From contig NZ_CP034998.1 in the NCBI RefSeq assembly GCF_002531755.2, forward strand, positions 3,223,501 through 3,287,500: DNA of 64,000 nucleotides. Direction: 5' to 3'. The stretch comes from Rhizobium acidisoli. GTDB taxonomy: Bacteria; Pseudomonadota; Alphaproteobacteria; Rhizobiales; Rhizobiaceae. Numbering within the stretch: position 1 is the stretch's first letter; each line of letters opens with the position of its first letter. Both the position numbers and the translations under genes were made by a program. Positions 52,457-63,560 of this stretch are shown one piece after another. The notes under the pieces are model-generated. The model was not told where the DNA came from. It was given only the letters and a program-made list of their open reading frames with translations, and made no database searches.

Positions 52457-52756
52457 TTATCCGTGGGGGCGTTTGCCGGTCATAGGAGCGCGCTCGGCAA
52501 CAGAGTTCCTTTTCCGGCGCTTTTGCATATGCTCCCACAACGAGTAGGCGAATAGACCCGCCAGATAGCTCACTTCCATCAATACAAGCGCTTGGAGGCA
52601 GTAGGCGATCGCATCCGAAAAGGAGGAGCCTTTCAGCAGGATCACAGCACCCAAGGCAACGACCAGCAGAAATGCAAAGGTTGCAAAGGCCCAGGCGCGA
52701 ATGGTCGCTCCAGCAGCGATGGAGATGGCAACCACGACAAGCGCGCTCTTCAGCAT
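52457..52756 (-). CDS. Small ExoX/SyrA-like membrane protein (copy B)
   Basis: This 99-residue paralog of 47695-47991 has the shared ISIAAGATIRAWAFATFAFL segment and ALVLMEVSYLAGLFAYSL, the ExoX/SyrA-like helix, then a basic tail (HMQKRRKRNS). It converges on the inactive-looking ExoY paralog with 32 bases between stops. AAAGGAGGTGTG upstream is a very strong ribosome site (spacing about 15 bases to the ATG, so a second AGAGGAGCGG nearer may be used). It is expected to sit in the inner membrane and could bind ExoY-type proteins. Confidence 0.65.
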   Translation of the reverse strand: MLKSALVVVAISIAAGATIRAWAFATFAFLLVVALGAVILLKGSSFSDAIAYCLQALVLMEVSYLAGLFAYSLWEHMQKRRKRNSVAERAPMTGKRPHG

Positions 52757-53079
52757 TAATCCGCTCCTCTCTTCACACCTCCTTTAAGCCGCCGGCTGCC
52801 TCGATGACATGGCAAAAGCTCAAAGTCGAAACGAAGTTCGATTAAAGTATTTTATCTATTATTGTTAAAATATTCCTAAGGCCCGCTCAGTAAGCCGACC
52901 GAACCAAGTGCAGAATATTCGACTATTCATCCGACAGGGCCGTTCTATCGTCCGGAATCGAGAGATGCTTGCGGCATGCAGCAAGATGAATGCACGTCAT
53001 CAGCAACTGTGCAGCAAGTCTCCTCCTTACCACGACAGGTGATGGTCCTCCCCCGACAATCGACCACGGTTCAACGAAA
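52757..53079. other. Intergenic region without recognised genes
   Basis: About 320 bases between the small membrane protein and the acyltransferase terminator. The first 120 bases are AT-rich and should hold the small-protein promoter. A minus-strand open frame (52923-53192) runs through the terminator and into the acyltransferase gene and is not credible. Nothing else recognised. Confidence 0.5.
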
Positions 53080-53108
53080 CAGGGCTCGCCGGTGAATGGC
53101 GAGCCCTG
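53080..53108 (-). terminator. Terminator of the acyltransferase gene
   Basis: CAGGGCTCGCC and GGCGAGCCCTG pair perfectly over 11 bp around a 7-base loop. Read on the minus strand it follows the acyltransferase stop by 23 bases and is followed by TTTCGTT. The symmetric stem could also stop transcripts from the left. Confidence 0.75.
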
Positions 53109-53130
53109 CTGATGTCCGGCATCGATAAGG

Positions 53131-54240
53131 CTATTTCGAGACTGCGGCGGCCAATTGCCGTCTTGCGCCGCGTTGGAGGCTGAAGTTTTCAAGCCAAGTA
53201 ACTTGTTTCCTCAATTTTAACGCCGGCTTTTCGATGAATCTCCACGAGAAGGCGGCAAAGCAAGTCGCAACGATGCTGCAGACAATGCCATTCAACCACC
53301 AGTTATGCGCCCAAGGTCCGAGCGCTACGAACGCCTGTTGAATGGGATAGCCGTAGAGGAAGACGCCATAGGAATAGTCGGCCCCACTGAGAATGCCAAG
53401 CTTGCGGGGCGAGGTCAGGCCGAGGAAGACCGTGACATATCCGATTGCCGGAATGGCAATGAAATCCCCGAAGGAAGTGAACCAGTAGGCCCATAATATG
53501 ATTGCCGCCGAAGCAAGGAAAATCCTCACATCCCAGAGAATCTTGTCCTTGTAGAGATAGAAGGTCACCCCCACCAGAAACGCGCAGATCAGCAGATTGC
53601 CCGACGTGGTCGTGGGCATGGTTGCCCAATCGCTCTCATGTTTCCAATACCTTGCGATGCCAAAGCTGATGATCAAAGCCGGCGTTGCGATCAGGGCGAT
53701 CACCCGCCGCCTGACCACGCCGAGCAGAAACAGGGCGGCGATCGCGGCATAGCACTCAAGCTCGAAGGGCACCGTCCAGAGCTGCCCGTTGACCATTGCG
53801 GCGTCGGGATTATCCAGGAATACGCCGGGGAGATTGAAGTGGATGTGGCCGGTGACATTCAGCAGATAAGTAAAGAACTGAGGATCTGTGAAATAGTCAC
53901 TGAGGTCATACTCTGTATAGATCGCTCCGAGTATAAAGGCCGCCAGCAATACCTCCACCGCAAGCGCAGGGTAGATCCGGATAAATCGGTTGCCGAGAAA
54001 GGAGATCAATGTCTTCGACCGTTCAAGACTGCCAGCCACCAGGAATCCGCTCAAGACGAAGAACATCGGCAGCACTGATTTGATGACAGGACGGAAAGGT
54101 GACTCCCAGAGAAACAGGTCATCGCCGTATGTGACGCGGGCCGTATGTATCCAAAGTACTGAAAAGGCTAACAGTAATCGCATATAATCGAATCCTGTCG
54201 GTCGCCCTTTCGCTAGATCAAGCTTTTCGCCGAGAAACAT
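53131..54240 (-). CDS. Acyltransferase family 3 membrane protein
   Basis: This 369-residue integral membrane acyltransferase (ExoZ/OafA/NodX family) has about ten helices. The family signatures are present: GFDYMRLLLAFSVLWIHTAR with the catalytic-type histidine, FFVLSGFLVAGSL, and FIRIYPALAVEVL with the conserved Arg. It probably O-acetylates or otherwise acylates the exopolysaccharide made by the neighbouring genes. The ATG at 54240 gives the usual short leader before the first helix and has AAAGGG upstream. It is divergent from the glucose dehydrogenase gene. Confidence 0.88.
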   Translation of the reverse strand: MFLGEKLDLAKGRPTGFDYMRLLLAFSVLWIHTARVTYGDDLFLWESPFRPVIKSVLPMFFVLSGFLVAGSLERSKTLISFLGNRFIRIYPALAVEVLLAAFILGAIYTEYDLSDYFTDPQFFTYLLNVTGHIHFNLPGVFLDNPDAAMVNGQLWTVPFELECYAAIAALFLLGVVRRRVIALIATPALIISFGIARYWKHESDWATMPTTTSGNLLICAFLVGVTFYLYKDKILWDVRIFLASAAIILWAYWFTSFGDFIAIPAIGYVTVFLGLTSPRKLGILSGADYSYGVFLYGYPIQQAFVALGPWAHNWWLNGIVCSIVATCFAAFSWRFIEKPALKLRKQVTWLENFSLQRGARRQLAAAVSK

Positions 54241-54492
54241 CTGTGGCCCTTTCAGAAGTATTGACTCGATTTGGATTGGCAAGCTGTCGCCGCAGAGCAG
54301 CGGCGGCATGATTGCCGGGTCGGGACCGCGTGTCAGTGACCAGAGCGACATTAGGAAAAATTGAACGAGAGAGCGCCCCTCTCCCGAAGACGAGGCAACT
54401 GACCACAACCCAATCGCCCTGCGCTTTCCGCGGCGCCTGCGACGGTTGGAGTTGGACCAGGCGATCGGGCGGCGAATTCAAATGAGGAAACC

Positions 54493-56811
54493 ATGAAATT
54501 TCTGGCCAGCCTGTTTTTTATTGTTCTCGCCTTTATCGGATTGGGCCTGATAGGAGGCGGCGCCTTGCTGCTCAGCCTCGGCGGCTCGCCCTATTACGCG
54601 ATCGCCGGGCTTGCCTATCTGGCTGCCGCGCTTCTGCTGTGGCGCCGGCAGATGTCAGGTGCGCTCATTGTCCTGCTTGTCGCCGTTCTCACCCTTCCCT
54701 GGGCACTATGGGAGTCGGGTTTCAATTTTTGGGCGCTCTTTGCGCGTTTGATGTCCCCCATCGCGCTGGCAGGCTTTTCACTTCTCTTTGCGCCGTCGCT
54801 GTCGCCAACCGCCAACCGGAAACTCTTCTATGGCGGCACCCTGCTTGCGGCCATCTTGTTCGCGGCGGGTTTCAGTCTTGCTTTCACGCCGCATGGGCTG
54901 ATCCGCCCTTCCGCCGATATCCCCGCCTACAAGACCGCCAAGGGCGACAACTCACCCTCCGACTGGACATCCTATGGCCGCAGCACGGCCGGAGATCGCT
55001 ACTCCCCATTCGATCAGATCAACCGCGGCAATGTTGCCAAGCTCGATCTTGCCTGGACATACCGCACCGGGAAAAGCGATGGCGCCGATCAAAACACGCC
55101 GCTGCAGATCGGCGACACGATCTACACCTGCACGCCGACGGACGTGATCGCAGCACTTGACGCAGATACGGGCAAGCCACGCTGGACCTTCGATCCCAAG
55201 GCAGCGGCGCCGTACTGGCAACGCTGCCGCGGCCTCGGTTACTACAGGATGCCATCGGAGGCCCAATCGGCCGACGGCCTTTGCAATGAGCGTCTGGTGC
55301 AGACGACGATCGATGCCCGCCTGCTGGAGATCGACAGCAAGACCGGCGCGCCCTGCAAGGGCTTCGGGGACAATGGCACCGTGCAGCTCTCCCAGGGCAT
55401 GGGTGAAGTCAAGTCAGGTTACTATTTCCAGACATCGGCACCGCTGATTGCCCGCAATCTGATTGTCATCGGAGGCTGGGTCATCGACAATCAGGAGGTA
55501 GGAGAACCCTCGGGCGTCATCCGCGCCTTCAATGTCGTTACCGGCGAGCTCGAATGGGCATGGGATCTCGGCAATCCCGAGATCACCAAACTCCCGCCTG
55601 AGGGCCAGACCTATACAAGGGCCACACCCAACATGTGGACGACGGCGGCATTCGACGACAAGCTCGGCCTCATCTATGCACCGCTCGGCAATACCACCCC
55701 GGATTATTACGGCGTCAATCGCCCGGCCTTCGCCGATCAATACAATGCCACCTTGGTAGCGCTCGATGTCACGACGGGACGGGAGAGATGGAAGTTCCAG
55801 ACCGTGCATCACGATATCTGGGACTATGACCTGCCGGCCCAGCCGGTTCTGCTCGACCTGCCCGATGGCAATGGCGCCACCGTGCCGGCTCTCCTGCAGA
55901 CCACCAAACGCGGGCAGCTTTTCCTGCTCAACCGTCAGACCGGTGCACCGCTTGCCGAGGTTCAGGAGAGGCCGGTGCCGCAGGAAGGCGGCGCGCCGGG
56001 GGAGAAATTGTCTCCGACGCAGCCCTATTCCGTCGGCATGCCGACGATCGGTGCGGAACGGGTGACGGAGCAGACGGCCTGGGGACTGACGATGTTCGAT
56101 CAGCTGGCATGCCGCATCGCCTTTCGAAAGATGCGCTACGACGGCGATTTCACCCCGATCGGCCCGCAATATGCGATCCAGCAGCCGGGAAATCTTGGCG
56201 GTCTCAATTGGGGGAGCGTGTCGGTCGACCTGCCCAACAATCGGGTCTTCCTGAACGATATCCGCGTGCCCAGCCTCTTCGCACTCATTCCACGCGGGGA
56301 GTATGTCGATTTTGCCCTCACCACGACTGCGCACGGCCCCTCCGCCCCGCAGCGCGGCACGCCCTACGGCATGGCCACCGAAATGTGGACCTCGAGGCTC
56401 CGCGTTCCCTGCACGCAGCCGCCCTTCGGAACCGTCACCGCAGTGGATCTGAACACGCGCAAGATCGCATGGCAGGTCCCGGCCGGGACCGCCGAACAGC
56501 TCGGGCCGTTTAAGATCAAAACCAATCTGCCGATGCCGATGGGCCTGCCGAGTTATGCCGGTACGTCTGCCACCGCCGGAGGCGTCGTCTTCTTCGCCGG
56601 TTTCCAGGACTATTACATCCGCGCTTACGACGCAGAGAACGGCGATGAGCTCTGGAAATATCCCCTGCCCGTCGGCTCGAGCGCCACGCCGATGACCTAC
56701 GTCTCGCCGAAAACCGGCAAGCAATATGTGGTGATCTCGGTTGGCGGAGCGCCATATTCCAGGGACAACAGCGACTACGTGTTCGCCTTTTCTCTGAAAG
56801 ACGAAGATTAG
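54493..56811 (+). CDS. gcd: Membrane-bound PQQ-dependent glucose dehydrogenase
   Basis: This 772-residue quinoprotein oxidises glucose to gluconolactone in the periplasm and passes electrons to ubiquinone. The N-terminal 130 residues form about five membrane helices; the rest is the eight-bladed PQQ propeller, with DWTSYGRSTAGDRYSPFDQI, TPLQIGDTIYTCTPTDVIAALD, the KFQTVHHDIWDYDLPAQPVL blade and TTKRGQLFLLNRQTG. Length and domain order match Gcd of E. coli. No PQQ biosynthesis genes are in the window, so cofactor must come from elsewhere. It stands alone; acid production could aid phosphate solubilisation. Confidence 0.92.
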   Translation: MKFLASLFFIVLAFIGLGLIGGGALLLSLGGSPYYAIAGLAYLAAALLLWRRQMSGALIVLLVAVLTLPWALWESGFNFWALFARLMSPIALAGFSLLFAPSLSPTANRKLFYGGTLLAAILFAAGFSLAFTPHGLIRPSADIPAYKTAKGDNSPSDWTSYGRSTAGDRYSPFDQINRGNVAKLDLAWTYRTGKSDGADQNTPLQIGDTIYTCTPTDVIAALDADTGKPRWTFDPKAAAPYWQRCRGLGYYRMPSEAQSADGLCNERLVQTTIDARLLEIDSKTGAPCKGFGDNGTVQLSQGMGEVKSGYYFQTSAPLIARNLIVIGGWVIDNQEVGEPSGVIRAFNVVTGELEWAWDLGNPEITKLPPEGQTYTRATPNMWTTAAFDDKLGLIYAPLGNTTPDYYGVNRPAFADQYNATLVALDVTTGRERWKFQTVHHDIWDYDLPAQPVLLDLPDGNGATVPALLQTTKRGQLFLLNRQTGAPLAEVQERPVPQEGGAPGEKLSPTQPYSVGMPTIGAERVTEQTAWGLTMFDQLACRIAFRKMRYDGDFTPIGPQYAIQQPGNLGGLNWGSVSVDLPNNRVFLNDIRVPSLFALIPRGEYVDFALTTTAHGPSAPQRGTPYGMATEMWTSRLRVPCTQPPFGTVTAVDLNTRKIAWQVPAGTAEQLGPFKIKTNLPMPMGLPSYAGTSATAGGVVFFAGFQDYYIRAYDAENGDELWKYPLPVGSSATPMTYVSPKTGKQYVVISVGGAPYSRDNSDYVFAFSLKDED

Positions 56812-56868
56812 CGCCGCTGCCGGTCACACTGTGCTATTTTGGTCCGATGAGGAACTGAGGCTACGAGC

Positions 56869-58662
56869 GTGACGCGAAAACTGGCGGCGATCCTGGTCGC
56901 CGATGTAGTCGGCTACAGCCGCCTCGCCGGTGCGGACGAGGATCGCATCCTGGCGCGGCTGAGAACCTTGCGCAGCGATCTGGTCGATCCCACCATCGCC
57001 GTGCACAATGGCCGTATCGTCAAGCGCACCGGCGATGGAAGCCTCATCGAGTTTCGCAGCGTCGTCGACGCCGTGCGCTGCGCGATCGAGGTGCAGACTG
57101 CCATGGTCGAGCGCAATATCGGCGTGCCTCCCGAGCATCGCATCGAGTTCCGGGTCGGCATCCATCTGGGCGACGTCGTCGAGGAGAACGACGGCGACCT
57201 GATGGGCGACGGCGTCAACATCGCCGCGCGGTTGGAGGGAGTTGCTGAGCCTGGCGCCATCTGCCTCTCCGAGGATGCCTACCGCCAGGTAAGAGCGCGA
57301 CTTGAATGTGCCGTGACCGATCTCGGCAAAGTTCCCCTCAAAAATATCGCGGAGCCGATGCGGGTCTATTTGCTTCAGGTCGGAACCGCCTCGCAGCCGG
57401 TGTCGGCACCGCAACCGGGAGAGCAGCCGGCGCCGAGACGGCCTACGGCTGCAGCCGTTCCCGACAAGCCCTCCATCGCCGTACTGGCCTTCAACAATAT
57501 GAGCGGCGACGCCGAACAGGAATATTTCTCCGACGGGATCAGCGAGGACATCATCACCGACCTCTCCAAGCTGTCCGAATTGCACGTGATCGCCCGTAAC
57601 TCATCCTTCGTCTACAAGAATGTAACAGCCTCGGTACCTGAGATGGCTAAGGCGCTCGGCGTCCGTTATGTCCTCGAAGGCAGTGTGCGCAAGGCCGGCA
57701 ATCGCGTGCGTGTGACGGCCCAATTGATCGACGCCAGCAATGGCGGACATATCTGGGCCAGCCGCTACGATCGCGATCTCACCGACATTTTTGCGGTTCA
57801 GGATGAACTGACCCAGGAGATCGTCACAGCGCTGAAGCTCAATCTCACCCATGGCGACCAGGACCGCCTGGCCCAGGGGCGCGCCGTGGATGTCAGCGCT
57901 TACGAGCTGTTGTTGCGTGGCCGTGAGCAGGCGTCAGCTCATAACCGAACCGGAAATAGAGCCGCCCGCAGCCTGGCGGCAGACGCTCTCGCCGTCGACC
58001 CGGACTATGCGGCGGCCCGGGCCCTCATTTCGTTCACGCATGTGCTCGACTACGTCAACGCCTGGAGCGACGATCCGGAGGGTTCGCTGCGGACCGGGTT
58101 GGATCTCGCGCAGCAGGCAGTTGATATGGCCGAGGAACAGCCCAACAGCCACTTCGCACTGGGCATGGCCTGCATGTGGAACCACGAGCTCGACCGGGCG
58201 CGGGCAGAAGTGCTGCGTGGCCTGGCGCTGTCGCCCAACTCGGCCGAACTCCTGACACTGATGGCGCATATCCAGATATTCGCCGGCGATCCCGCAGGCG
58301 CCTTGGAAACGCTCGATGCATCGATGCGGCTTGACCCGCACCATCCGGAACTTCTGTTCCAGTTTCTCGCCGATGCGCGCTTTTCTCTCGGTGAATATCA
58401 ACAAGCCATCGCCGCGATCGAGCAGCGGCTCCAACAAAACGCGCAATCGGAAACGGCTTACGCCCTGCTGGCATCATGTTATGGCCATCTCGGCCGCGCG
58501 GAGGATGCCCGACAGGCGTGGGAGAAGGCGCTCCAGATCAACCCGGACTTCTCCATCGAACGCCGGCGCCGCGTCCTGCCATTCCGAAACCCCGAGGACT
58601 TTAACCGCCGCGTCGAAGGACTCCGCAAGGCTGGACTGCTGGTTCCTCTCCGTCAAGGCTAA
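56869..58662 (+). CDS. Class III adenylate/guanylate cyclase with TolB-like and TPR regions
   Basis: This 597-residue signalling protein has an N-terminal cyclase domain (1-170): metal Asp in LVADVVGYSRL, KRTGDGSLIEF with Lys and the second Asp, and NIAARLEG with Asn and Arg for the transition state, all present, so activity is likely. The middle (about 205-320) is the TolB-like domain found in rhizobial cyclases (PSIAVLAFNNMSGDAEQEYF), followed by TPR-like helices to the end. The start is GTG at 56869 with GAGG upstream. It could make cAMP for the Crp-like regulators nearby, but that is conjecture. Confidence 0.9.
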   Translation: MTRKLAAILVADVVGYSRLAGADEDRILARLRTLRSDLVDPTIAVHNGRIVKRTGDGSLIEFRSVVDAVRCAIEVQTAMVERNIGVPPEHRIEFRVGIHLGDVVEENDGDLMGDGVNIAARLEGVAEPGAICLSEDAYRQVRARLECAVTDLGKVPLKNIAEPMRVYLLQVGTASQPVSAPQPGEQPAPRRPTAAAVPDKPSIAVLAFNNMSGDAEQEYFSDGISEDIITDLSKLSELHVIARNSSFVYKNVTASVPEMAKALGVRYVLEGSVRKAGNRVRVTAQLIDASNGGHIWASRYDRDLTDIFAVQDELTQEIVTALKLNLTHGDQDRLAQGRAVDVSAYELLLRGREQASAHNRTGNRAARSLAADALAVDPDYAAARALISFTHVLDYVNAWSDDPEGSLRTGLDLAQQAVDMAEEQPNSHFALGMACMWNHELDRARAEVLRGLALSPNSAELLTLMAHIQIFAGDPAGALETLDASMRLDPHHPELLFQFLADARFSLGEYQQAIAAIEQRLQQNAQSETAYALLASCYGHLGRAEDARQAWEKALQINPDFSIERRRRVLPFRNPEDFNRRVEGLRKAGLLVPLRQG

Positions 58663-58717
58663 CAGAAACTGCGGCTCGGACCGATGTCGCATCGCCGCCT
58701 GTCGGTGGCTGCAGCGT

Positions 58718-59740
58718 TCATTTTTTCCCGTCTGCCAGCGCCTCTTTCCGCCGGCGACGCGGCAGGAGTGATTTGAGGGACCGCCACATCGGCGAAATGA
58801 TGTAGCCTGCAACCGGAATTGTGATCAAGCCAGCGACAATACCGACGATGCCGGCACCTGCCGCCTCGACGGTCCAGCGCAGCACCGACGCCAGGACGGG
58901 AACGGCGTGGACGGCCACCTCCCCGGCATCATGGATAAGATGCGCCAGGCCGGCCACTCCATAGGCTTCGAGGCCGTGAACGATGATGCCGCCACCGACC
59001 CAGATCATCGCAGCCGTTCCAACAATGCCGAGCGCTTTCAGAAAATAAGGCATGCCGGTGACCAGCCCTCGTCCGATCACGCGCAGCAACGGCCCCGTCG
59101 GAGGCGCCGTCTGTGCACGCGCCATGATCAGGCCCAGATCATCGGCCTTCACGATCAGCGCTACGCCGCCATAGACCAAGACCGTTATGCCCAATCCAAC
59201 GACGGCAAGGATGAAGGCCTGCGCGAAGATGCTGCCTAATGGAACCGCGGCGAGCGTAATCGCCATGATTTCCGCCGAGAGGATGAAATCGGTCTTGATC
59301 GCACCGGCGACCTTCTCGTCTTCGAGCGATTGCGCATCGAGGCTTGTCGCCTCGAGCGCCGATTCATGGGCGTGGGCTGCATGCGGCATCACCAGTCCGT
59401 AGACTTTTTCCACGCCCTCATAGCAGAGAAAAAGTCCGCCGATCATAAGCAGCGGTGTGATCGCCTGCGGTGCGACGAGGCTGAGGATAAGCGCCGCCGG
59501 AAGCAGGATCAGAAGCTTGTTCTTCAGCGAACCCACCGCAATCTTGCCAATGATCGGCAATTCGCGTGCGGCCGAAAATCCAGTGACGTAGCGGGGTGTG
59601 ACCGCCGCGTCATCGATGACGACACCTGCCGCTTTCGCGCCTGCCTTGGCTGCCTGGCCGGCAATATCGTCAAGCGAGGCCGCAGCCACCTTGGCCAATG
59701 CGGCGATATCATCAAGAAGGGCAATCAAGCCAACGCTCAT
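58718..59740 (-). CDS. DUF808 (YedI-like) inner-membrane protein
   Basis: This 340-residue membrane protein of unknown function starts MSVGLIALLDDIAALAKVAA, the standard DUF808 start, continues with VTPRYVTGFSAARELPII and KLLILLPAALILSL, and has about eight hydrophobic segments. The ATG at 59740 is chosen over one ten codons upstream by similarity to the family. A charged C terminus LLPRRRRKEALADGKK is probably cytoplasmic. It is convergent with the cyclase gene. Confidence 0.88.
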   Translation of the reverse strand: MSVGLIALLDDIAALAKVAAASLDDIAGQAAKAGAKAAGVVIDDAAVTPRYVTGFSAARELPIIGKIAVGSLKNKLLILLPAALILSLVAPQAITPLLMIGGLFLCYEGVEKVYGLVMPHAAHAHESALEATSLDAQSLEDEKVAGAIKTDFILSAEIMAITLAAVPLGSIFAQAFILAVVGLGITVLVYGGVALIVKADDLGLIMARAQTAPPTGPLLRVIGRGLVTGMPYFLKALGIVGTAAMIWVGGGIIVHGLEAYGVAGLAHLIHDAGEVAVHAVPVLASVLRWTVEAAGAGIVGIVAGLITIPVAGYIISPMWRSLKSLLPRRRRKEALADGKK

Positions 59741-59920
59741 CCAAGACTCCGTTGAGAAGACACTCAGCAAAAAACGGAAAACCCGTCATCATCTCGAAGC
59801 GACACGTGGCATCCACCCCCGGGAAGATGCCACGCACAGATCGTGACGGCAATGCCGTTATTCGGCCGGCAACGGGCTCAGCCCGCTCTCATCCAGCGGC
59901 CGACGTGCCTGGACGCAAAA
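59741..59920. other. Intergenic region upstream of the DUF808 gene
   Basis: This 180-base gap between the DUF808 start and the rRNA-operon terminator should hold the DUF808 promoter; I see no clear operator, repeat or gene. Confidence 0.5.
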
Positions 59921-59949
59921 ACGCAAAAACCCGCCATGAGGCGGGGTTT
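59921..59949 (-). terminator. Terminator of the rRNA operon
   Basis: On the minus strand CCCGCC-TCAT-GGCGGG is followed by TTTTTGCGTTTTTGCG, a strong stem with T-runs. It lies downstream of tRNA-fMet and of the decayed tRNA copy and is well placed to end the rRNA operon transcript. Confidence 0.8.
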
Positions 59950-59975
59950 GGGTATCTTGCAATAAGTAGGAGATT

Positions 59976-60105
59976 TGGTTGCGGGGGCAGGCTTTTCCCC
60001 GTTCGGGTCTTAAAACAGTCCACTGGACTGTTTTACCGGGCTTTGCCCGACCGACCGCTCACCCTTCAGGTTATGGTCCGCAGGACGATGAGCTACCATC
60101 GCCAG
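59976..60105 (-). pseudogene. Decayed tRNA-fMet copy interrupted by a palindromic repeat
   Basis: TGGTTGCGGGGGCAGG (59976-59991) is identical to the 3-prime end of the intact tRNA-fMet complement, and CCTTCAGGTTATG (60063-60075) and GAGCTACC (60090-60097) match its anticodon and D arms in the correct order. About 70 bases of palindromic DNA interrupt the T arm, and further small insertions break the anticodon and D arms. It follows the intact gene on the same strand and cannot fold as a tRNA. Confidence 0.7.
60011..60049. repeat. RIME-like palindromic repeat inside the tRNA remnant
   Basis: TAAAACAGTCC-ACT-GGACTGTTTTA (60011-60035) is a perfect 11-bp inverted repeat, followed by CGGGC-TTT-GCCCG (60037-60049). 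The CAGTCCACTGGACTGTTTT core is a common rhizobial intergenic palindrome in my recollection (RIME-type elements). Confidence 0.7.
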
Positions 60106-60168
60106 CGAAGATGAAGTCTTCGCGCCAGCGATAATCAATGCTGGTCTATCGGGGAAGATAAGGGAATT

Positions 60169-60245
<77 letters not shown>

Positions 60246-60286
60246 CCAGCGCAAGTCGTTTGGACTTGCTGAAGTATTGTAACACG

Positions 60287-60311
60287 AAAGGCCGCTTTGT
60301 GAGCGGCCTTT
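60287..60311. terminator. Bidirectional hairpin between 5S and tRNA-fMet
   Basis: AAAGGCCGCT-TTGTG-AGCGGCCTTT pairs perfectly over 10 bp with T-runs in both directions. It lies between the 5S gene and tRNA-fMet, so if it terminates, tRNA-fMet needs read-through or its own promoter. Confidence 0.65.
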
Positions 60312-60365
60312 TGACGGCGTTTGCCGTTAGAATTGTTCTGAGAAGATTTAAAGTTGCGCTTTGCA

Positions 60366-60483
60366 GACCTGGCAGCGACCTACTCTCCCGCGTCTTAAGA
60401 CGAAGTACCATGGGCGCAGGGGCGTTTCACGGCCGTGTTCGGAAAGGGAACGGGTGCAGCCACCCCGCCATAACCACCAGGTC
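60366..60483 (-). rRNA. rrf: 5S ribosomal RNA
   Basis: About 118 bases beginning GACCTGGTGGTTATGGCGGG and ending GTAGGTCGCTGCCAGGTC, with terminal complementarity CCTGG/CCAGG and the loop-B/C region CCGTTCCCTTTCCGAACACG typical of alphaproteobacterial 5S. Flanked by a perfect 16-bp inverted repeat (60349-60364 with 60485-60500) that forms the processing stem. Confidence 0.95.
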
Positions 60484-60672
60484 GGCAAAGCGCAACTTTA
60501 TGTTTGAGAAGCTGGGGATGAGGCAATAGTCAGCAGCCATTAGGCAGCAGTGACTATTGTCATCGTTTTTTTGAACACGTCTTTGATGCTTGTGATGGGC
60601 GAAGGCTGTAGTTGTTCCTACTGCCTCTTGCCTATTCACTTCATCAGCCTTTGGCTGATGAGCACAGTCAAT
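60484..60672 (-). other. 23S-5S spacer with processing stems
   Basis: It contains the outer arm of the 5S processing stem (60485-60500), a 9-bp inverted repeat CAATAGTCA/TGACTATTG (60524-60559) and CATCAGCC-TTT-GGCTGATG (60642-60660). No gene. The hairpins are likely RNase substrates in the pre-rRNA. Confidence 0.7.

Positions 60673-63560
<2,888 letters not shown>

Noticed and set aside
52923..53192. 89-codon minus-strand frame
   Set aside because: It runs through a strong terminator and into the acyltransferase gene in another frame.
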